A stretch of DNA of 43,315 nucleotides from CAYFMH01 sp964344165 (lineage in GTDB: Bacteria; Patescibacteriota; Gracilibacteria; UBA4473), in assembly GCA_964344165.1 (NCBI GenBank), contig CAYFMH010000003.1, forward strand, positions 1 to 43,315, read 5' to 3'. Below, piece by piece: positions 1 through 10,200 of this stretch. Under the pieces are notes generated by a model. It was not told where the DNA came from. It saw only the letters and a program-made list of their open reading frames with translations, and did no database searches. How positions within the stretch are numbered: the first letter of the stretch is position 1; each line of letters begins with the position of its first letter. Position numbers and translations under genes: made by a program.

Positions 1-57
1 TTTTAGGTTATCCCTATTCTATATTATCGTAATTATTTAAGCAAGTCAGTATAATTT

Positions 58-219
58 TCATGCCATCAATTGACTTCGGAGATCATCAATATCTTCTGCT
101 TCAAAAGCGTTGCCTTCGGTAATTTCTTTTTGTCCTTCAAAAAGCTTTTTTATATGCAAAAGTTTTTCATATTCTGATCTTGAGATTTCTACTCGACTTC
201 CAGTTGTTGTTTTGAGCAT
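58..219 (-). CDS. Small antitoxin-like protein (53 aa)
   Basis: I translated this short frame directly. It starts at ATG (219) and ends at TGA (58). The protein begins MLKTTTGSRVEISRSEYEKL and ends in an acidic region, EAEDIDDLRSQLMA. The 'I-s-r-s-E-Y-e-k-L' pattern followed by a charged helix is common in small antitoxins and prefixes of Phd/AbrB-like proteins, so antitoxin-like is a family-level guess only. No toxin partner is visible; the window ends 57 bases downstream and only a 15-codon frame overlaps its stop. An A/T-rich segment with promoter-like character lies upstream. It could also be a free-standing small protein of unknown role. Confidence 0.45.
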   Translation of the reverse strand: MLKTTTGSRVEISRSEYEKLLHIKKLFEGQKEITEGNAFEAEDIDDLRSQLMA

Positions 220-422
220 GAGTTGTTTTAAAAAAGTATTTCAATTATTGAGTAAAGTACAAAAAAATCAAATGCATATTTATGGGAACATCAAAGCGCC
301 TAATCGGAAGCGGTATTTTTTTACGTAAAAAAAATAAAACTTTGCTTGAATTTTTTTATGATCTAAAAGTTGTTTCAATTTTTCCCCGTTGGTGGACAGG
401 CCAAGATCGAACCAGTAAGATA

Positions 423-1130
423 TTAGAACTCACTAATTTCCCCTCTCATATCAGCAACCTCGACATTATTTTTTTCACAAGAGTCTAATATGGTTCGCAC
501 TACCCCAAGAGCAATTGGATTAGCTTGCTGAGTTTGTTCAAAATCATCAAGCAATATTTTCATAGCTCTCTCTGCAAAGTTTCGCAGATGAGTCTCTAGT
601 GATGAAGGATCATTTCCGAAGTTTTTTTCTAGTGTCCCTAAACTCAGAAAAACAGAACCTTCGGTATCAATAATATCTCCATGGCTTCTCTCACGAGAAT
701 AAGGTAATTCAATACAAGTATCAATAAGCCTTTCTATTTCTCGAATGTTGCTTTCGGGAGTGATTATTTTTGTTATTTCTATGAGATCTGTTGGTAATTT
801 ATCTCTCATTTCTAGGTCAAAGTCTTGTAAGTCGAAAGGCCCTAAAGCTCTTGATGCTTTAATTTTTTGTCTCATCCTGTTTACCATGTCTAGAACTACT
901 TTTTCCTGGTTTGGAGTCAGGGGAAAACGATAGCCAAAGTTATGATAAATTTTAAGCCTCAAAAGATCACCTAATTCTACTACTGCTCTCATGAAACCTT
1001 CATGATCCTCTTTGTCAATAGGTTTCCTGAGAAGTGCTTCAGCTGAATTAACTATCTTCTCAGTATCAGTTTCAATGAGAGGGATAACCGAAGATAAATG
1101 TCTGGGAACAAAAGATGTTTTAGTTTCCAT
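423..1130 (-). CDS. Hypothetical protein, helical (235 aa)
   Basis: I do not recognise this protein. It is a soluble, mostly helical protein of 235 residues without signal peptide or membrane segment, rich in Glu, Asp, Arg and Leu. It opens METKTSFVPRHL and contains two long amphipathic stretches (about residues 20-60 and 165-235). It begins at ATG (1130) about 25 nt downstream of a very good promoter (TTGACA-17-TATACT at 1163-1191), which supports both the start and real expression. It is transcribed divergently from the giant surface-protein gene. No catalytic motif is visible, so no function is proposed. Confidence 0.7.
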   Translation of the reverse strand: METKTSFVPRHLSSVIPLIETDTEKIVNSAEALLRKPIDKEDHEGFMRAVVELGDLLRLKIYHNFGYRFPLTPNQEKVVLDMVNRMRQKIKASRALGPFDLQDFDLEMRDKLPTDLIEITKIITPESNIREIERLIDTCIELPYSRERSHGDIIDTEGSVFLSLGTLEKNFGNDPSSLETHLRNFAERAMKILLDDFEQTQQANPIALGVVRTILDSCEKNNVEVADMRGEISEF

Positions 1131-1162
1131 GGTTATAATTTGAAATGCGAAAACTTATGCCT

Positions 1163-1191
1163 AGTATATAAAAATTTTTAGTCATTGTCAA
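1163..1191 (-). promoter_or_regulatory. Promoter for the 235-aa hypothetical gene
   Basis: On the minus strand: -35 TTGACA (1186-1191), 17-bp spacer, -10 TATACT (1163-1168). It is a near-consensus housekeeping sigma promoter, about 33 nt upstream of the ATG at 1130. Confidence 0.75.
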
Positions 1192-1218
1192 ATTATTTTA
1201 AAATAAAATAATTTTCCC

Positions 1219-1247
1219 TTGAAATTTTTTTAAAATCCCTGTAGCTT
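1219..1247 (+). promoter_or_regulatory. Possible promoter of the giant gene
   Basis: TTGAAA (1219-1224), 17-bp spacer, TAGCTT (1242-1247). The expected transcript start lies about 20 nt before the ATG at 1275, which favours use of that ATG over the internal TTG at 1419. The -10 is only a moderate match. Confidence 0.45.
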
Positions 1248-1274
1248 CGAAGTCCCAAAAACAAAGTAAAAACT

Positions 1275-4200
1275 ATGCTTCTCAATAAAATAAATAAATA
1301 TTATTACTCCTACGCCAGGAGGATAAAAAAAGAGGGTGTTTTTTGGATTTATAAAATAGCTGCTGGTATATTTCTTCCACAGGCTACGGAGCACGGAACT
1401 TGTATTTTAAATCGACGTTTGAAAAAGCTTTTGTCGTGTGTGTGTATTTGGGCTGTTTTGCTGCCTTTTTTGGCAAAACCAGTAGAAGCGTTTCTCGATC
1501 CGGATCCTCAGCTTCCCAAAAATCTGAACGAAGTGCCAATGGCAGAGAATACCAAATTGGTGGCTTTTTTGGTCGGGAAAGATTTATTATCTCACAAAGA
1601 CGTAGCCGATCGAATCGAGCAGTACGGGCAGGATGTGCAGCGAGATCTGCAGGCGCGAGTGGTGCAGATTCCGATTTCGTATGACGCGTCGCCGCTAGAG
1701 ATCTATGAGGGGCTTTCTCATTTGTATTTTTCTGGGCTGCATTCCGATGGGAAGTCTCAGCTGATTGGGACCGTCTTGATCGGAGAGGTACCACTACCGG
1801 TAGTTGAAAAAAACGGGAACACTTGGCCAACCGTCTTCCCCTACACGGATTTTGAAGATCCGATGTACCAGTGGAATGAAGCCCAAAATCAGTTTGTGGC
1901 CGAAGGACGAGGACAAGAGCCTGAGATCTGGCATGGAGTAATCCGTTCGGGCACTGATGGACGAAAAGCACAACTCCAAGAGCTGGAAGCATACTTCGAT
2001 CGGAATCATGCCGCTCGAGAAGGAGATGTGCAGTATGCCAAAAAAGTTTTTTGGGCGAACTTCGTTCAGCAAAAAGAAATGTTGTCTGAATTTGCGCTCA
2101 ATAACTACAAACGCTGGATCAAGTATGCCGAGGATATTTCCTACCTCCGGTATAACAAAAAACTGCTGAAAAAACTCACCGATGAGGTGGCACTAGAGCG
2201 ACAGGCAACGGCGGATTTGTACAAAATGGATAGTGATAAGGAAGGGAATGAAACCTTCAATGCGATGTTGGATGATATCTACACGCCAATCGATCCCGAA
2301 GCGATGGAGGACCTTCCTGACATCCAGGTCAAAGAATTGGCCGAGTCCTTCCTCATGCGATATCAGGAAGTCTACAAAAACTGGGGCTCGCTTGTCTCTG
2401 GAGCCGTCAATAAATCCGGGCGGTGGACGGCTGATGATCTGGATGCGACAGCGACTCTTTTGTCACGAAAAGATGAGTACTCGATCATTATTCTCCGCGC
2501 GCTCAACGACCAGTGGGAGCAAGTTTTAATCGAAAAACTTGAGGCGGAAAATATCCCCGAGACGATCGGGGTAAGTGTGGGAGAGACGCTTTTGGTTCAA
2601 GAGACTGATGAAAACGGGGATTTGGTTTATGATGATACAGCTCTCCCGATCATACAACCGGTAATGGAGGAGGTTGAAAAACCTCTGTACTGGAATGGAG
2701 TTAAACGGGCAGATATGGACGTGGAGGATTGTAGTCTGATCCGGGGGAGCAAGGTCGGGGATCGAACGCCTTTTGCTCAGATGGTGGATATGAATCGGGT
2801 TTTTAATGATGAGACGGAGGGGGACTGTGCTGCAGATGATGCTTCTACGACCGAAAAAAACGAAGATCTGTATGAGGGTTGCTGTGCGACGAACAAAGTA
2901 GAGACCAATGGGGAGTTGGATTATGTGCGTTGTGATCTGGGATCAGAATGGGATGTGGTGGATAATGAACCCGTGCACTACGGGGCCGAAAAGGAAGTTT
3001 TTGACTATAACGGAGGGCGGGAAATTGTACTGCCGCAGGGAGCGGAGGGCTGTGAAGAAATTATCCAGTGGGATGGGGGAGAAAATACATTTAGTTCGCT
3101 AATGGTGCACGATGAGCCCCGACCGGCCACGCTCATGGCTCAGGTCAAAAACGGTGGTGCGAATCTGCTTCCAGTCGATGATCCCCGAGGGGTGTCGTAC
3201 TACGATCATGGTAAAAACTTCCGACGAATAGCCTTCCCCAATATCTTCGACTATCGAGATCCAACCGGAAAAGTTCTCTCTTCGGCCGCACTGAAGTCCG
3301 TGATCATCGAGATGCTGCATGAAAAAATCCGAGAAATAAATCAGGGCGTTCTGGCGGATAAAACCGCTTCTGGAACCCTCCTTCGCGAAGACCTGCTCGA
3401 TGAAGTGATCGAAAAAGTCGGTTGGGACAAAATCTATGAATCCCTCACCTGGATCGACAAGGACATTGCCGAAAAAAATAGAATCATTTTGGAAAAAAAC
3501 TTTGCGCCGAAAGAGGAGCGAGGGGATTTCTTGCTCGATGAGGAAGCGGAGGGGTACGAACTGCTGGAGATCGTCTCAGAAGGTCATCCCACTCGGGGGA
3601 TCAAGATGGCTTTTTCGGCGGATTCTGATCGAGGGGATGCAGAATACCTGGCGGTTTTGGATTCTTTACTTGGTTTTAAATTTGACGAGCCACCAATCGT
3701 AAAACTAGATGAGCTCGATAGTTCTGTCTCCAAATCAGAAAAAAAATCAAAAAAGCCGGTGCCTTCTTTCCTCAAAAAGCCCGCTCAACTGGTTGTCTCA
3801 CCAGATGAGATCCGGGTAGCCGCCAATGATCCGGCTCCCATCCCGATCGAAGTACAAATCCGAAACAAACGAGGCGATGTGATGATTGAGGATTTTGAAA
3901 CCAAAGTAAGATTGAACTTCAGTCATCGAGAAGTCGGGAAATTTTTTACGATTCTTCCGGCTCAGGAGCGACATGTACGAGCCGGTGTGGCTAAGTTTAC
4001 GCTCATCCCAAAAGTAGCCGAAAATGTGGGAGGGGTCTTCTCATTCACCGCCTCAACCGAGGATCTCGAAACAGAACCGATGAAACTGGAGGTCGTGCGT
4101 TATGGATTAAAAATTTTACCCCCGCTAGAGTCGGTCAGTGCGCGGATGCCAGGGGGAGCCCTCTTTCAGGTGCAAGTGCTTGATCTCGAGCAGAAACTCT

Positions 4201-7200
4201 CCAATCGCTGGGATGGGAGAATCATGAAGTTCCAATCCGAATTTGGTGACTTCGAGGGGGGACAGCTGGCGGCGATCCAGGATGGGGTGGCCAAAATTCG
4301 ATTTTATCCATACAAAAAAGCCGGACGAGCTTCAATCACTGTCAGCGACATCGATGATGAGCTTCCGATCAAGATGTATGAATTTGATATTTTCCCAGGG
4401 AAACCGGCCCTCCTGAAGCTCGAAACTCCATCCCCACAGCTGATCAAAGATGGAGAATTTGTACCGGTTTCCGTTCAGATAACAGACAAACATGGGAATT
4501 CCATTGACCAGGTTCGGCATACGTTGAATTGGGATTTTGATCCGGAGCGGTTTGAAGTGCGGAATTTCAAAGCTCGAGATCAGGATGCCAATACGTCAGG
4601 GATGCAGGAGTTTCTCCGAGAAGGGGACAGCCGGATTTTCCTCCAGGCCAAGAAAAAAACACACTCGATGCGGATCGAGGTGACCTCGGATATTTTACCA
4701 CCAGATCGGGGACAGAGTTTCTCGTACAAAGTCATCGAATCTCCCTACTTCGACATCAAGGTGGATCAAGACTTCGCCTTCGTGGGCAGCGAAGAACCAG
4801 TGAAGGTTACCGTCTGGGGAAAAGACGCCAAGGGGCGAAAGCTCGAAGGGGAATTTGATATCAATGTTACCCCATTTCCGGTGGATACGGCCTTCTTCCC
4901 CAGCCAGTTCAAGATCCAAAATGGCCGAGGGGAGTTTGAATTTTTTGCCGGAACCAAGCCAGGAAAGATACAGGTATCTATCCACAAACCGGGCTTCGAG
5001 ACGCGAGAGTTTGAGTTTGCCGTCGTGCCGGAACCGGCCAAGAAGATTATTTTATCAACCGAAAAAAAGTCGATTGATGTGGAAACACTTCATCCGATTT
5101 TGATCGATGTGAAAGCGGTAGACCGGTTTGGAAATGTGGTCCAGACCAATGAAACTGTTTCCGTCCGATTGACCGAAGATACAGAACATCTTTTGAAATT
5201 AGAAAAAGGGTCTGTCACCCTTAAAAATGGAAAAGGGGTAATCAAGGCCTGGACACAAGGAAAACTAGGAAATCCTCATTTGATCGCGGAGCGAGAGGGC
5301 GTGATCCCAGATGTGTTAGAGCTCCAGATCTGGAATTATTTTTCCGTGGAGGATTTGATCAAACTTTCGCCGAAATCATTTTTATCCCTGATTTTGGGAT
5401 TTGGTGCAGGGGATGCACGATATGAGGGAAACTTTGCCAATCGATTTCTCTTTACTGGAGATACACAAGCGGTGGGGACATTGATCGCGGATCCTGAACC
5501 CGGTAAAAAACAAGCTTCTTTTTCTCCCGCAGGGTTTGTTTCGGGACAAGTAAAAATGGGATTTTTGTCTGGGAAATTTCCAGAGGTGGCGCTTTTTACC
5601 ACGGGAAAGGATGAGGAATTAGCCGCCAAGGTTCGGTTTCTCTATAAGCAAAACGTGGAACTGTTTCTCAATAAAAAGATGAAACTTCAACAGGGAGTTT
5701 ACTTTGATTCTGCAACAGAGAGGGGTGTTAATCCCCGAGATATCTCGGGGGTTAACGATAGTGGGATAAAGGTTAAGGATAATATTGTCCATTATGAAGG
5801 CAATCCCATCTTTCAACTCACAGAAAAAGGTGGCATCCTGATCGATTCAGATCAGGTGTCGATCCAACCGACCAAAAATTTCCGGATCTGGCAGGTGTTT
5901 TTTGATAAACAACTTTTGGGTTCTCTCGAGTACGTGACGGGATCAGCGTGGGAGGTAGTCGAAAAATTTGTCCCAGAGGGGGCCTCTCGTATCCAGCTGA
6001 AGTCTTTGAAACCGGGATTGGAATTTGACCAAATTTTTATCGGCAACTCGACCCATACAGAGAAAGGCTGGGCCCTGATCGATACCAACAAAAAAGAAAT
6101 TGATGACAAAAAACTCGGCTCGCTCAAAGAATCAGCCGAAGACGCGATTCGGACTGAAACTGTGGGATGGTCTGGAAACTGGAAGATTGCTTCACTCTTT
6201 GCCTCCGAAAACACCATCGGGGATTCCGCTCGGAGCGGGAGTAGTGATGCGTTTATCCTCCTCGGAGATCCGACACTTTCTCTACCACCTGCCGCAGAGG
6301 ACGATCGGGGGTTTGGGTTCAAACGAAATCTGGGGACGCCGATATGGTCTTCTCCTGATGATCCCGTAGATCAGCTCATCGCGGGAGATGTCAATGGAGA
6401 TGGGATCCTCGATCTGCTTCCTCGAGTGGAAGACAAACTCTATGTGCTCTACCAATCCCAGAACCCACTCGCTCGAACCGAAACTCGGGAGCGCGAAAAA
6501 GACTATCAACTCGATCCAAACTTTCGGGACGGAGGACCAATTCTTCGTTTTGCCGATGGGGTGAAGTCGCTCATTGATTTTGATAACGATCAGGATGGCT
6601 ACGTGGAATTAATTCAGCTCAATGAGGACGGGAAATTAATTTTACACGAAAATACAGCTGGGGTTTTCTCCCGTGAGGTTCTGGATCTGGGCGGGCTCGA
6701 AGAAAATATTGAAATTCTCAAGTCTGGAGAGCTCAATGGAGATCGGTTTCTGGATCTGGCTTTTGTCACGCCGGACAATGATCTGTATGTGGCCTTCGGT
6801 CACAAAGAAGGATTTTTTCGCGCGCAAAAATTTGATAACTTCGCGCCAGATTTCCAAGAAATCGAGGAAGAATTTAAGCCTCTCGATGAAGAGGTAGCTA
6901 AGCTGGATTCTAATTCTCCCGAAAACCCATATCCGCAGTTATCGTCACTTTTGGTCTCATTTGCTGGCATGGAAACAGAAGATGAAAATATAGCGGAATC
7001 AGATAAGTTGGTAGAATTTGCGACGGGAGAAGGCGGGACGTTGAGCGCGCGGCCTTTTATGCCCGTGATCCAAAACGAACGATTTGAGACCACTTTCACC
7101 GCCAAAATCGATAAAGAAACGAATAAAATCCAGAAAGGGGATAAAATCCAAGTTGCGTTTACAATTCGTCCGAATGGACACATCACAGACTTTGAATTTC

Positions 7201-10200
7201 AGCCGGCTCAGGATGATCGACTCGAGCTCGTGCCGGGATCGGTCAAGTGTACGGGTTGTCGAGGCCATCTCAAGTTGCGGCCGATTCCAGGGAATGGACT
7301 TTTTTGGGCGTACGGGATAGAACTACCGAAGGCCCACACGGCGAAGATTACCTGGCGATTGCGCGCCAAATCTGTGCCGGTGATTGATTTTTTTATCGGA
7401 GATTTCGAGGATGGGGCCGATGACATTGATGATATCGCCATCCCGTGGACCGGAACTGATGGAGAAGAGCGAATGATCGAATACCTCTCGAGTGAGCAGC
7501 CAGATATCACGGGCCTTCGAGCGGGGAATATCGGGGGAAGTATCATTGCCTTTAACCCAAAACAAAGAATTAGTCCTAATCTGCCCCCGGAGGAAACGAT
7601 TTCAAGTGAAGAATATGATCCGGTGGCCGATGAGGATCAGGATGCGGATGGGATCCCAGACAGTCATGATCATTATCCGCATGTGCCAAACGAACCAAAT
7701 CTGAACTATGCCCAAAAGTATTTGAAAAATTTAAAGTGGAATCTTCCGCAGTGTGGAGGAGGAGAATGTAATAGTGTGACGGCGGCCTGGGTAGAACCAC
7801 CGGAGGAAGCGCCGGGACTAATGAATGATTTTTATCATACGGTTTTTCCTAAGCCGGTCAGTTTAGATCCCATTCCTGGTTTCCCAGATGTTTGTAAACC
7901 TCCAAAAGTACCACCTATTTGTTGGCAATCTACTTATAGAAAGTACATCATGCCACTGAGCAATGGAAAAGTGGGGGAAGCGAGTTGTTCTGGTGTAAAA
8001 ACAGCCTATATGAAACCACCAATTAAGGCGGGAGGATATTCTCAGACTGTTCGGGGAGGGGCTGGCGGCGGTCGTATTGATACGTACTTCGATATTGCAC
8101 CAGATTATCTCCTGCGTTCGATCGAGCGGGGAAACGACCTCTACATCGATGATATCAAGGTGCTCACTATCGATAGTGGCGGTGGGGTGACAACACACAA
8201 TAGGACGCGTATTGGAACGGGGACCAGATCTTCCTGGGGAAGTAATGCAGCCGGAGTGAGCTATGTGGGAGGGGAAGAAAAAAATCCGGTGTATTGGAAA
8301 GGGCGTTTAATTGGTTGGCTTGGAAAAGTTTCAATTGCTCCTCGAGGCGGAGAAACAATTAATGGACAGATATGGAAGAGGAAATGGAAACCAAATTGTA
8401 AACTTAAAGATATTCCCCCAGTTCCGAGAGGGATTTGTCCCAAAGGTGATCCTGGAAAAAAACTACTTTTAGCATCAGCGGCAAATATTGATCAGGGATC
8501 AAGGGCAAGTCTTTTTAACGTCTCGGGACAGCGGATCATCAATGGAGTCTTCACGATGAAGGTAGCGAATGAAAAAAATATTGTGACCGGAGGCGATGAT
8601 GTAGGGACACTCTGGCTGCAGGATCAAGTCAGAGAGATTGGGGCCAATGCTTCTCTGGCATCGCTCTCTGTCCAGTTCCCGAGTTGGCTCCGGCATTATC
8701 TGCGGTACAGTGTGCCACCGGATTTCCTTACCGATCGAGGAGGGATTGTAGATCTAACTTTTGCGGCGCTGTCCAATATTCCTTTTCTCGAAGTAAAAGT
8801 AAAAAACATCTCGATCCCGTATGCAGAGTTTACCCGAGAGGAGATATCTCGTTGGGAAAGGTACTATGAGCAGTGGCTCGAAAGAGCTCCATCTTTGGGA
8901 TTTACCTCAGCTGAGATACAGCAGCATCGACAAGCTTTTGATCATAATAAAGAAGTGATCAATAAATACAGTGCCACAATTATTGATGAATACTACAACC
9001 TGCGAATTCGCCAGGAGCGGCTTTTGGTGGGGCTTATTGATAATTTGGAAATTTTATCTGAATATCTCGATACCTGGGTAGCTAGTGTGGAGGCGGGACT
9101 CGATATGTGGTACAAAGCCGAACAAATGCTGCTGGCGACATTGGCGACGTGGCAGTCAGCGATTGTAGATCCGTTCTTAGGATTTGCGGTTGGTTGTCGG
9201 ACGTGTGTGCTTGATCGGGGGACACTCCTGCCATGGCTGCTTCGTGTTTTTGTTGATGTGTATGAGGATCAGGGATTGCCTTATGGGTGGATGCCCTATC
9301 CGGTGGTAGAGATTGAGCGGGTGCCGGACGTAAAGATTGATTATTCCAATATTGTTCCGACCTTTTCCGTCGAAATTCTTAATCCTGTCATGAAACCAAT
9401 GGAATTAACGCTCTTTGAGCTTTTTCCACTGCCGGCAGAAGAGGGCAAAGCCCCGCCAGAAGTGTTTCAGCTGCCAAATTATGAAACCCCAGAGCTTGAT
9501 ATTCCACCGCCATTAGACTTTAAACTGCCAAAACTGCTTCAGGCACCAACTCAGCGACAGCCGTTGATTTCTCTCCGGGCCAAGCAAGCTTTTCAGTCCA
9601 AGCCGATCCCATCTCCACCAATCTCAAAAAAATTGGCAGAAAAACTTGATGAAGCGCCGATGCCAGCAATTCCGGAGCCGCCTCAAATCCCAGATCTGCT
9701 TGGACCGATGAGTACGATTGTGGGGCCGCTTTTTGGGGTGATGGGATTTTTCTGCGACCTGCGCCAAAATTTCTTGATCGTCTCTGAGTGGTATCTCAAG
9801 CCGCACACGGAGCAGATCGGAAACCGAGAATCAGTCCACAGGTCGCATCCGTGGGATGATTGGCACTGGCTCCATCACCAACACATTGGGACGCTAGGAC
9901 GACCGCATCGACTGATGAACAAAGAAGACTACGTCACGGCTTCCTTAGGGTTTCTTTTCCCATCAAAAACTATCACGATGCAAGGGTTGGAAGATGTTGG
10001 GACTGTTTTGAGCAAGTTTGTCGATAATGTGGTCGTCCGAAAGCGGGATAAGACCGGTGATCATTCTAAGGTGATTCCTCCGGTCCCAGGAGCTGAAATT
10101 GAAGCTTTGCTTGAGCAGGAAAAAAGAGAAAAACAAGAGCGTTTGGAAGGAATACGGAAGAAAGAATTTGATCGCAAAAAAGAAGAAGAAAGTGATGCGA

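Noticed and set aside
380..430. tRNA-like 3' end on the minus strand (GGTTCGATC ... CCACCA)
   Set aside because: The T-arm stem does not pair and no acceptor or anticodon arm can be built upstream.
1384..1992. Long minus-strand frame opposite the giant gene
   Set aside because: It is an antisense shadow of a strongly coding plus-strand frame, with Arg/Ser/Pro-biased composition and no domain or promoter.
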